Source: Clostridia bacterium
GTDB lineage: Bacteria; Bacillota; Clostridia; Oscillospirales; CAG-272
DNA: 6,539 nucleotides
NCBI GenBank assembly: GCA_017540285.1
Contig: JAFYBI010000234.1
Location: 1-6,539 of the forward strand
Reading direction: 5' to 3'
This document shows, one piece after another, positions 1 through 6,331 of this stretch. Under the pieces are notes generated by a model that saw nothing but the letters and a program-made list of their open reading frames with translations, was not told the origin of the DNA and did no database searches. The number at the start of each line of letters is the position of its first letter. Position 1 is the first letter of the stretch. The position numbers and the translations under genes are program-made.

Positions 1-483
1 CCGTATCTCATGACCGTCGCGCGGAATTTCCTGCCCACCGATGAGGACGCGGAGGAGTGCGTCAGCGACGCGTATTACCGCGCGTGGAATCAGATCCCGC
101 CGAAACGCCCGGATTATCTGCGCCTCTTTCTCGCGCGCCTCACCCGCACGGCGGCGGTCGATCTTCTCCGGAAGCTCGGCGCAAAGAAGCGGATCCCGCC
201 GCACCTGACCGGACCGCTCGACGAGCTTGACGAGATCGTCACGGGATCGCCCGGCGTCGAGGACGAAGCGGAGGATCACCGCCTGCGGGACGCGGTCAAT
301 CATTATCTCGGCACCCTTTCCCCGGACGCCCGGATCATCTTCGTCTCGCGCTATTTCTACGGCGACGACGTCAAAACGATCGCCGAACGCCTCGGCTTCA
401 CCGTACCGAAGGTGAAGAACGCGCTGCTCCGCGCAAGGACCGGGCTCCGAACCCATCTCGAACAGGAGGGATTTGACCTGTGA
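1..483 (+). CDS. ECF-type RNA polymerase sigma factor (5' end missing)
   Basis: An extracytoplasmic-function sigma-70 factor, which would direct core RNA polymerase to a small set of promoters. The frame is open to the first base of the window, so the first ATG (base 10) is probably internal. Family members normally carry about 25-30 more residues of region 2 before this point. Visible in order: sigma region 2, with the acidic 'DEDAEECVSDAYYRAWNQIPP' helix and the following 'YLRLFLARLTRTAAVDLLRK' segment (-10 recognition); a short acidic linker (around 'LDELDEIVTGSPGVEDEAED'); and region 4, a helix-turn-helix in 'LSPDARIIFVSRYFYGDD' to 'IAERLGFTVPKVKNALLRAR' (-35 recognition). There is no SnoaL or other C-terminal extension. 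The stop overlaps the GTG start of the next gene by four bases, so translation is probably coupled. With a membrane-anchored protein next door, the usual reading is a sigma/anti-sigma pair. Family assignment is firm; the regulon is unknown. Confidence 0.93.
   Translation, partial: PYLMTVARNFLPTDEDAEECVSDAYYRAWNQIPPKRPDYLRLFLARLTRTAAVDLLRKLGAKKRIPPHLTGPLDELDEIVTGSPGVEDEAEDHRLRDAVNHYLGTLSPDARIIFVSRYFYGDDVKTIAERLGFTVPKVKNALLRARTGLRTHLEQEGFDL
464..469 (+). promoter_or_regulatory. Ribosome binding site for the serpin-like gene
   Basis: A perfect AGGAGG lies inside the 3' end of the sigma factor gene, 10 bases before GTG at 480. It supports the GTG start, for which there is no competing ATG nearby. 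The start gives a GTGA overlap with the sigma factor stop. Confidence 0.75.
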
Positions 484-2210
484 AACCCGAAAAACTCTAT
501 GAAGCCATCGGAGGCCTCGACGACGGCATCCTCGCGGAGACGGACGCCGTGCGCAGCCGCCCGAACCCGAAAACGAAGCCTCTCCGCCAATTCCTGCGCC
601 GGTGGGGAACGCTCGCGGCTGCCGTGGTCATCGCGGCGGGCGGCGTCCTCTACGGCTGGACGCACCGCGTCGAGGTGACCTACGCCACCTACCCCGCGGA
701 ACCCTCTTGCGCCGCCACGAACGTCTATCCAAATCTCGAGGAATTCACCGTCGAGGACTATCTCGCGTGGCGGGAGGAGACCGACCGGGCGATCGCGGAC
801 CTGCTGCCGGAGGGCGAATTCCCCGAGCGCTCCACCGCGGCCCTCTTTTCCTCCCCGTCGGGCGGCAACCTCTTGTTTTCCCCCTACAACGCCGAGATCA
901 GCCTCGTCTCCCTCGCGGACATGACCGCGGGACAGACGCGGAGACAGCTCTTGAACGTCGCCGGGGAAGAGGACCTCACGGACTTCGAGAAGCGGATGGA
1001 GGCGCGCATCAACGCGATCCAGCGTCAGGACGCCGTGGCACTCCGCACGTCTTACGGATGCCTGAATTACTATTTCTACATTCCCGAAGAAGAATACATC
1101 ATCGACGGGGTGTTCGATGAGGAGAAGCTGCACAGTCTCATTCCCACATGGAACCCGTCGTATAATAACGACGGCCTCTTGCAGTTTCGATTCGTCCGGT
1201 TCATCAACGCCGTGCTCGGCGGAGCCGGAGCGGGGATGAGAGCCGGTCCGATGAGAAACGGTTACGAAACGATACAGATAGACCCGTCGGCGGAGGATAC
1301 GATCGGGATCGAGCGGTATCTCTACGTCCGCTCCGCCTGGCTCGATCCCGCCGATCCCGCACAGATGCGCAAGTCGACATTCAACGGTAAATCCGGTGAA
1401 TGCGAAGCGGATTACGTCGTCGCGCCGAAGGCGTATGCGGTGAGCGGGGATGGCTTCTCCGCCGTGCGCATCCCGCTGCTCGTGGGCGGGGATCTCTGGC
1501 TCGCGCTCCCGGACGAGGGGACGACGCCGGAAGACCTGCTCACCGCGGGCGCGCTCTTCTCGGCGGCAGGATCCGGGAACGAAGGGACCCAAACTACCGC
1601 CGCCGTCCCGCGGTTCAGCGTCGCGTCGGAGGTCGATCTGAAGGATCTCTTCACGGCGCTCGGCGCGGACAAGGCCTTTACCCCCGGCGAGGCGAACCTC
1701 TCCCCGTTCTTCGGGACGGATGAAACGGATTTTGAGACGGAGAGCGAAGTGCAGTTCCACCGGGATATCCTGTCGGGCATCCGGGACTGCGTCGACGAGA
1801 TGGAGAAGAAGACGGAGGATTATTTCGCCGCCGTTTCCGCAGCAGGCGCGTCGCGTCCCGAAGACGAGGACCGTATCCGCGAAATCATGGAAAAGCTCGG
1901 ATCCGTCATCGAGAGCGAGCAGGATCGCGCGGATGACCGCCTGCGTCTCATCCGGGAGACGGCGGAGGACGATGCGGCGACGGAAAGGAAATACGCCGTC
2001 ACGCACGTGAAGCATCCGATCCGCTTGGCGGTGGACGAGACCGGCGTGAAAACCGCCGCATACAGCCTCGCGTTCCGCGCTCCGAAGGAAGAGGTCCGCA
2101 GAGGGACGCCCGACGCCTCGCAGATCATCGACCGGCCCTTCGCCGTTCTCATCACCGCGGAGGACGGAACGGTGCTCCTCGCGGGCGCGGTGAACGACAT
2201 CGCCGAATGA
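480..2210 (+). CDS. Membrane-anchored serpin-domain protein, putative anti-sigma partner of the ECF factor
   Basis: A 576-residue protein with a GTG start. Residues 1-41 are hydrophilic and basic ('EKLYEAIGGLDDGILAETD'), resembling the short N-termini of clostridial anti-sigma-like proteins. Residues 42-60 form one transmembrane helix, preceded by RR and so inside-to-outside. From about residue 130 the outer part follows the serpin fold: 'NLLFSPYNAEISLVSLADM' (130-148), 'LYVRSAW' (281-287, strand s3A with its Trp), 'GFSAVRIPLLVGGDLWLALP' (325-344), 'FSVASEVDLKDLFTALGA' (379-396) and 'AFTPGEANLSPFF' (399-411). These are followed by the hinge 'VDETGVKTAAYS' (518-529) and the C-terminal 'RPFAVLITAEDGTVLLAGAV' (552-571). 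Residues 412-504 are a charged helical insertion not typical of serpins. Serpins trap proteases by loop insertion; whether this one inhibits is uncertain because the hinge departs from consensus (Val at P14, Tyr at P9). The anti-sigma role is inferred from the four-base overlap with the sigma gene and from topology. A plain surface serpin is the alternative. Confidence 0.85.
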   Translation: MKPEKLYEAIGGLDDGILAETDAVRSRPNPKTKPLRQFLRRWGTLAAAVVIAAGGVLYGWTHRVEVTYATYPAEPSCAATNVYPNLEEFTVEDYLAWREETDRAIADLLPEGEFPERSTAALFSSPSGGNLLFSPYNAEISLVSLADMTAGQTRRQLLNVAGEEDLTDFEKRMEARINAIQRQDAVALRTSYGCLNYYFYIPEEEYIIDGVFDEEKLHSLIPTWNPSYNNDGLLQFRFVRFINAVLGGAGAGMRAGPMRNGYETIQIDPSAEDTIGIERYLYVRSAWLDPADPAQMRKSTFNGKSGECEADYVVAPKAYAVSGDGFSAVRIPLLVGGDLWLALPDEGTTPEDLLTAGALFSAAGSGNEGTQTTAAVPRFSVASEVDLKDLFTALGADKAFTPGEANLSPFFGTDETDFETESEVQFHRDILSGIRDCVDEMEKKTEDYFAAVSAAGASRPEDEDRIREIMEKLGSVIESEQDRADDRLRLIRETAEDDAATERKYAVTHVKHPIRLAVDETGVKTAAYSLAFRAPKEEVRRGTPDASQIIDRPFAVLITAEDGTVLLAGAVNDIAE

Positions 2211-2220
2211 AGCATAAGGA

Positions 2221-2256
2221 AAACAAAAGCCGCCGAAAAAGCGGCCTTTGTTTTTT
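2221..2256 (+). terminator. Rho-independent terminator after the sigma/serpin unit
   Basis: Starting 11 bases after the serpin stop, GCCGC (2229-2233) pairs with GCGGC (2241-2245) around a CGAAAAA loop. The stem then extends past one A/C mismatch (2228/2246) through seven further pairs, AAACAAA against TTTGTTT. A run of six T ends at 2256. The structure cleanly separates the first transcription unit from the metallophosphoesterase operon. Confidence 0.92.
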
Positions 2257-2265
2257 CACACCGTC

Positions 2266-2294
2266 TTGACTATCGCCCGAAAATTGGTTATAAT
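2266..2294 (+). promoter_or_regulatory. SigA-type promoter of the metallophosphoesterase operon
   Basis: TTGACT at 2266-2271 (-35, five of six consensus), a 17-base spacer, and a perfect TATAAT at 2289-2294 (-10). Transcription should start near 2300-2302. It sits between the terminator and the first metallophosphoesterase gene in a locally AT-rich stretch within very GC-rich DNA. I see no convincing inverted-repeat operator over or next to it, so expression looks housekeeping-like and not driven by the ECF factor encoded upstream. Confidence 0.9.
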
Positions 2295-2328
2295 GGTCAA
2301 AACAGACATTCCGTAGGAGGGCGATCTC

Positions 2329-3348
2329 ATGGCTTCTTCCGTGCTTCATCCCACGAAAATCCCGCTCCGGTTCCGCGGGGACGGCGGCTTCCGCATCCTC
2401 ATGGTGTCGGATATCCACGGCGGCGTCGGCTACAACCGCGAAAAGACCGTCGCCGCGCTCCGCGCTCTGCTCGAGGCGGAGCATCCCGATCTCGTCGTCC
2501 TCGGCGGGGACACGGCCGGTCCGGGTGTCATCCACATCGAGAACGCCTCGCAGCTTCGCGGGATGCTCGACGGCCTGACCGCTCCCATGGAGGAGGCCGG
2601 GATCCCGTGGTGCCACGTCTTCGGCAATCACGACGACAACTACGGTCTCCCGAACGGGGAAGCCGAGGCAGTCTACGAATCCTATCCGCACTGCCTCTCC
2701 GAAGCGGGACCGGAAGAGCTCTCCGGCGTCGGGAATTACGTCCTTCCGGTCTATTCCGCCGACGGGAGTACGCTGCTCTTGAACATATTCGCCCTCGATT
2801 CCCATTCCGGCATGCGCGACTGGGCCGAACGCTGGGGCGTCGATCCCTCGCTGAGGGTCCTCGAACCCGACGTCGGCGACCGGAGCGACTACGACACCGT
2901 CAACATGGATCAGGTCCTCTGGTATTACGAGACCTCCCGCGCCATCGAGCGGGAACAGGGGCGGAAGGTCCCCGCGGTCCTCTTCATGCACATCCCGCCG
3001 CCGGAGATGCACGAGGCGTCGAAGCACCGCTGCGATGTCCATCTGCGCGGCATCCAGTGGGAGGACGTCGCCTGCTCCTCGCTCAATTCCGGTCTGTTCC
3101 GGGCCTGTCTCGAGCGCGGGGACGTCAAGGGCATTTTCTTCGGCCACGACCACCTGAACGATTTTGACGTCACCTACATGGGCATCCGCATGGCGTACGA
3201 CGCCTCGCTCAGCTATCATGCCTGCCAGATCAACGAGCTCCGCGGCGGCCGGGTGATCGATTTCCGCTCCTCCGATCCCGCCGCGTTCACGACCCGCACG
3301 GCGAAGATCGCCGACATCATGGGTCACGCGGGGGACAGCGTCGAATGA
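2329..3348 (+). CDS. Metallophosphoesterase, first of four tandem paralogues
   Basis: A 339-residue calcineurin-like phosphoesterase, predicted to hydrolyse a phosphomonoester or phosphodiester at a two-metal centre in the cytoplasm (no signal peptide or membrane helix). The full signature is present: Asp28 and His30 in 'MVSDIHGG', Asp61 in 'LGGDTAG', Asn100-His101-Asp102 in 'VFGNHDDN', His221 in 'LFMHIPP', and GHDH at 272-275 in 'GIFFGHDHLNDF'. The spacing and the 'DQVLWYYETS' block before the His motif resemble the Dcr2/PAP29-like group of the superfamily. The substrate cannot be read from the sequence. The ATG is placed by AGGAGG at 2315-2320, eight bases upstream, and follows the SigA promoter. 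The stop overlaps the ATG of the next paralogue by four bases (ATGA). An exact 35-base match to that gene covers residues 13-24. Confidence 0.92.
   Translation: MASSVLHPTKIPLRFRGDGGFRILMVSDIHGGVGYNREKTVAALRALLEAEHPDLVVLGGDTAGPGVIHIENASQLRGMLDGLTAPMEEAGIPWCHVFGNHDDNYGLPNGEAEAVYESYPHCLSEAGPEELSGVGNYVLPVYSADGSTLLLNIFALDSHSGMRDWAERWGVDPSLRVLEPDVGDRSDYDTVNMDQVLWYYETSRAIEREQGRKVPAVLFMHIPPPEMHEASKHRCDVHLRGIQWEDVACSSLNSGLFRACLERGDVKGIFFGHDHLNDFDVTYMGIRMAYDASLSYHACQINELRGGRVIDFRSSDPAAFTTRTAKIADIMGHAGDSVE
2365..2399 (+). repeat. 35-base exact repeat, copy 1 (inside first metallophosphoesterase)
   Basis: This stretch, coding for residues 13-24 of the first paralogue ('LRFRGDGGFRIL'), is identical in all 35 bases to 3378-3412 in the second paralogue, including every synonymous position. 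The sequences differ immediately on both sides. It lies just upstream of the DxH metal motif. Confidence 0.9.
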
Positions 3349-4388
3349 AGACCGCCGACGAAAGAGGGAAGCCCGTTCTCCGGTTCCGCGGGGACGGCGG
3401 CTTCCGCATCCTGATGATCTCCGACTTCCACGGCAAGCCGGACTACAACCCGAAGCTGACCTGGGCGATCGATCTGCTCGTCGATTACGCGAAGCCCGAT
3501 TTCGTGATGCTCGGCGGCGACCAGCTCGTCGGGATCACGCCGGAGATCCTGAAGCGCTACCTCGCGGACGTCACCGATCCGATGAACCGCCGCGGGATCC
3601 CGTGGGCGCATGTCTTCGGCAATCACGACGCGGAGGAGCCGATGACGAAGGAGGAGCAGGAGCCCGTTTACGAATCCTTCCAGCTCTGCCTCTCGGACGC
3701 CGGACCCGCCGAACTCTCCGGGGTGGGGAACTACTGTCTTCCCGTGTATGCGAAGGACGGCGACGGGATCGCCTATTCGCTCTACGCCCTCGATTCGCAC
3801 GCCGAGGTGCGGGATTACGTCGCGAAATTCGGCCTCCCGGCGGACACGCGCTTTGTCCTCCCGAAGCATTTCAGCGACGGGCACCCGCAGGCGACCCCGA
3901 TGTTCGATCAGGTGATGTGGTACTACAACCACTCGAAAGAGGCGGAGCTGGCAAACGGACGCAAGGTCCCGGCCCTGATGTTCCTTCACGTCCCGCTGCT
4001 CGAATTCTGCCTCCTCTACCGCAACCCCGAGGACGTGGGCTTCATCGGCCGCAAGCGCGAGGGCGTCGCCTGCTCGGAGATGAACTGCGGCCTGTTCTTC
4101 GCGTGTCTCGAGCGCGGTGACGTGCGGGGCATCTTCGCGGGCCACGAGCACCTCTGCGACTTTCAGGGCGAATACTGCGGGATCACGCTGGCCTATGACG
4201 GCTGCGTCGGGTATGACATGAGCGCGCATGACGACATGCGGGGCGGCCGGATCATCGACATCCGGGACGACGGCTCGATGCATACCCGGCAGGTGCGCCT
4301 GTGGGACCTCGTCGGCGAGGCCTGCATGCGCAATCCCGACTTCTTCGAGGGCGGGGACAAGTATTACATCCGGGATCTCAACACGTGA
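3345..4388 (+). CDS. Metallophosphoesterase, second of four tandem paralogues
   Basis: A 347-residue relative of the preceding gene, alignable over its full length. The metal-site residues are intact: Asp27 and His29 in 'MISDFHGK', Asp59 in 'LGGDQLVG', Asn93-His94-Asp95 in 'VFGNHDAEE', His215 in 'MFLHVPLLEF', and GHEH at 266-269 in 'GIFAGHEHLCDF'. A conserved paralogue block, 'CLSDAGPAELSGVGNYCLPV', lies between GNHD and the 'DSH' motif. It probably acts as a cytoplasmic hydrolase on the same kind of substrate as its neighbours. The 'LLEFCLLYRNPEDVGFIGRK' segment after the His motif differs from copy 1, so specificity may differ. The start is fixed by the ATGA overlap, with only a weak G-rich Shine-Dalgarno at about 3330-3335, which points to translational coupling. 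The last 20 or so residues ('FFEGGDKYYIRDLNT') have no clear match in copy 1. Confidence 0.92.
   Translation: MKTADERGKPVLRFRGDGGFRILMISDFHGKPDYNPKLTWAIDLLVDYAKPDFVMLGGDQLVGITPEILKRYLADVTDPMNRRGIPWAHVFGNHDAEEPMTKEEQEPVYESFQLCLSDAGPAELSGVGNYCLPVYAKDGDGIAYSLYALDSHAEVRDYVAKFGLPADTRFVLPKHFSDGHPQATPMFDQVMWYYNHSKEAELANGRKVPALMFLHVPLLEFCLLYRNPEDVGFIGRKREGVACSEMNCGLFFACLERGDVRGIFAGHEHLCDFQGEYCGITLAYDGCVGYDMSAHDDMRGGRIIDIRDDGSMHTRQVRLWDLVGEACMRNPDFFEGGDKYYIRDLNT
3378..3412 (+). repeat. 35-base exact repeat, copy 2 (inside second metallophosphoesterase)
   Basis: The second copy of the 35-base identity described at 2365-2399, 1,013 bases downstream. It encodes residues 12-23 of the second paralogue. 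The flanking codons for the metal motif (SDIHGG against SDFHGK) have diverged. Confidence 0.9.
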
Positions 4389-4421
4389 GAACGGACGGAA
4401 AAGCGCGAACGGGGAGTTGGA

Positions 4422-5432
4422 ATGGAATGGTTTGAGAAATCGAAGATCCGGCTTTGTTTCGATGAAAACGGGGAATTCCGGCTGCTGTGCGTCTCGGATT
4501 ATCACGCGCCGGCGGAGAGGGACTGGGACGAGCGCCTGATTCGGGCGGAAGAAGCGCTGCTCGACGAGGCGCGCCCCGATCTGATGATGATCCTCGGCGA
4601 CCTGACGCACGACGGCGCGCTCGATACGCGGGACCGGCTGGAACGGTACGCTGCGGCGATCGCCGGACCGATGGAAGCGCGCGGGATCCCGTGGGCGCAC
4701 GTCCCGGGGAATCACGACCGCGAAGAGGGCATCCCGACGGAGGTCTTCGCGGCGTATCCGCACTGTCTTTCGGTCCGCGGACCGGCTGAGCTGCCGGGAT
4801 ACGGGACCTATCTGCTGCCTGTCTATCCGTCGGACGGCGGAGAGGAGCCCGCGCTCCTGATCTGGGCGTTCGATTCGCACCGCGGCGGCGTCTGGGAGCG
4901 TGAATGCGGGATCCCGGAGCCCGTGGAGTTCCGCTCGCAGACGACCGGCTTTGACCGCGGGGGCGGCGTCACCCACCGGCAGGCGCTCTGGTTCTGGGAG
5001 ACCGACTGCCGGATCGAGGAGGTCTTCGGGCGTCGGATCCCCGGTATCATGCTGATGCACAGCCCGCTCGCGGAGCACCGCCTGATCCCGACCAACCCCT
5101 CCCTCACCGGCATGACGGGCGCGCTCGAGGAGTCCTGCGGGATCCCTTCGCTCAATTCCGGGCTGTTCGCGGCGGCGTATGAGCGCGGGGACATCCTCGC
5201 CGTCGTCGCCGGTCACGACCACATCAAGCCCTTCGCCGGGCGGTACATGGGCATCGAGCTCTCGGAGGACGGCTCCCTCGGCTACGACGTATACGGCTCG
5301 GACGATCTCCGCGGCGGGCGGCTCCTGACGTTCTGCGAACCGGACGTCCGGGATTTCATGTCGGAGCACGTCTATCTGAAAAACTGTCCGGGGGCAGCGG
5401 ATTTTCTGTTCCGGGAGGGCCATGATGACTGA
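4422..5432 (+). CDS. Metallophosphoesterase, third of four tandem paralogues
   Basis: A 336-residue calcineurin-like phosphoesterase, more diverged than the first two. It still has a complete metal site: Asp26 and His28 in 'CVSDYHAP', Asp60 in 'MILGDLTHDG', Asn97-His98-Asp99 in 'VPGNHDRE', His213 in 'MLMHSPLAEH', and GHDH at 264-267 in 'AVVAGHDHIKPF'. Shared paralogue blocks include 'GPAELPGYGTYLLPVYPSDG', 'FDSHRG' and 'LNSGLFAAAYERGD'. No export signal is visible. It is separated from the second paralogue by 33 bases. GGGGAG at 4411-4416, five bases before the ATG, is a modest ribosome binding site, and there is no terminator or promoter in the gap, so it is co-transcribed. The substrate is unknown. 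The divergence implies it is an old duplicate maintained by selection, perhaps with its own specificity. Confidence 0.92.
   Translation: MEWFEKSKIRLCFDENGEFRLLCVSDYHAPAERDWDERLIRAEEALLDEARPDLMMILGDLTHDGALDTRDRLERYAAAIAGPMEARGIPWAHVPGNHDREEGIPTEVFAAYPHCLSVRGPAELPGYGTYLLPVYPSDGGEEPALLIWAFDSHRGGVWERECGIPEPVEFRSQTTGFDRGGGVTHRQALWFWETDCRIEEVFGRRIPGIMLMHSPLAEHRLIPTNPSLTGMTGALEESCGIPSLNSGLFAAAYERGDILAVVAGHDHIKPFAGRYMGIELSEDGSLGYDVYGSDDLRGGRLLTFCEPDVRDFMSEHVYLKNCPGAADFLFREGHDD
5413..5419 (+). promoter_or_regulatory. Ribosome binding site for the fourth paralogue
   Basis: GGGAGGG ends two bases before ATG 5422 and five before the adjacent ATG 5425. The spacing favours 5425 as the true start, which would shorten the product by one residue. 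Both starts lie inside the end of the third paralogue, an overlap of 8-11 bases. Confidence 0.6.
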
Positions 5433-6309
5433 ATTCTGCCGGGGAGGCGTTTTCCGCCTCCTGATCCTGCACTCCGCGCGCCTCACGCCGGAGAATGCCG
5501 AAGGATCGGCCGCGCGGCTCGAAGCGATGGCCGCCGAAGCTTCCCCCGATCTCGCGATCCTCAACGGCGACACCTTTTCCTCCCCGATCCCCGATCCCGG
5601 CGCGCTGCTCGGGACCTTTCTCGGGCCGCTGACGCGCCGCGCGATCCCGTGGACCTATGCCTTCGGCGATGGCGAGCGGAAGACGGGGATCCCGCCGGAA
5701 GAGCTGGACGCGGTCTTTGTGTCCGTTTCCCGATGCGTCCGGGGCGAACGCGCGGAGGGGATCGACGGCATCACGAACGCGGTGATCCCGATGTGTGCGG
5801 ACGGGGAGATCCGGTTTCTCCTCCGCCTCTTCGACACGCACCGCGAGACGACGGACTACGAGATGGCGTACGGCTCCCCCGGACGTTCGCGTCTGCCGTA
5901 TCCGCTCTATTCGCACCACTACATGGACGGCGTCCGCTTCTGTCAGACGGCGTGGTTCGACAGGGACCACCGCAAGCGCTGTGAAGCCGCCGGACATCCG
6001 CTCCGGGAGCTCTTCGTCTTTCATACGCCGACGCCCGAGCACGCGCAGATCCCTCTGAATCAGGCGCTGTGCCGCTTCGACGGCGTCTTTTGCGAGGACT
6101 CGAAGTGCCAGACGGTGAACGGCGGGATCTCCTGTGCGGCGGCGGAGAGCCGGGACGTTTCGGCGATCCTCTGCGGACACGAAGAAACCAACGATTATTT
6201 CGGCTCCTGGGCCGGCATGACGCTCGGAGTCCTGCCCGCGTTTGCGTCCGGCGCATGGCTCGTCACGACCGACGGCACCGCGGCCGCAGTCAGACGCATC
6301 AGAGCATAA
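5422..6309 (+). CDS. Degenerate metallophosphoesterase paralogue (probable pseudoenzyme), fourth in the array
   Basis: A 295-residue protein that follows the same plan as its three upstream neighbours but lacks most metal ligands. Aligned on 'FRLLIL', the DxH motif has become Ser18-Ala-Arg20. GNHD has become GDGE (82-85). The final GHxH is GHEE (252-255), losing the last His. Retained are Asp50 in 'ILNGDTFS', 'FDTH' (the DSH position), His201 in 'FVFHTPTPEH' and the overall block order, such as 'RRAIPWTYAFGDG' for 'RRGIPWAHVFGNH'. The N-terminal lead-in is about 8 residues shorter than in the third copy. The frame is open throughout with normal GC-rich codon use, so this is not decay of the gene. 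A regulatory or scaffold role, perhaps pairing with an active paralogue, is inferred. The start may be ATG 5425 instead. It overlaps the third paralogue, so translation is coupled. Orthology to the family is firm; loss of activity is a prediction. Confidence 0.87.
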   Translation: MMTEFCRGGVFRLLILHSARLTPENAEGSAARLEAMAAEASPDLAILNGDTFSSPIPDPGALLGTFLGPLTRRAIPWTYAFGDGERKTGIPPEELDAVFVSVSRCVRGERAEGIDGITNAVIPMCADGEIRFLLRLFDTHRETTDYEMAYGSPGRSRLPYPLYSHHYMDGVRFCQTAWFDRDHRKRCEAAGHPLRELFVFHTPTPEHAQIPLNQALCRFDGVFCEDSKCQTVNGGISCAAAESRDVSAILCGHEETNDYFGSWAGMTLGVLPAFASGAWLVTTDGTAAAVRRIRA

Positions 6310-6320
6310 AAGCATGGAAC

Positions 6321-6325
6321 GGAGG
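6321..6325 (+). promoter_or_regulatory. Ribosome binding site that selects ATG 6332
   Basis: GGAGG lies six bases before ATG 6332. Two in-frame ATGs upstream (6314 and 6326) are excluded because the site lies inside or against them. The gene therefore most likely begins at 6332, 22 bases after the fourth paralogue stops. Confidence 0.7.
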
Positions 6326-6331
6326 ATGGCC

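Noticed and set aside
357..2015. Open frame of 552 codons on the minus strand opposite the serpin gene
   Set aside because: Same cause: it mirrors the serpin coding frame, has low-complexity Arg-rich translation, and lacks a ribosome binding site or promoter.
2211..2328. Possible riboswitch or operator in the 118-base intergenic region
   Set aside because: After the terminator and promoter are accounted for, the remaining leader is only about 28 bases and shows no inverted repeat or structured element.
3324..5573. Long open frame of 749 codons on the minus strand opposite the phosphoesterase genes
   Set aside because: The plus strand here carries three genes with clear catalytic motifs. The minus-strand frame is an antisense shadow produced by strong G/C bias at third positions; its translation is Arg/Asp/Val-rich with no recognisable domain.
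5422..6309. Fourth paralogue as a decaying pseudogene
   Set aside because: No frameshift or stop is present, length and block order are kept, and it has its own ribosome binding site; an intact pseudoenzyme is the better reading.
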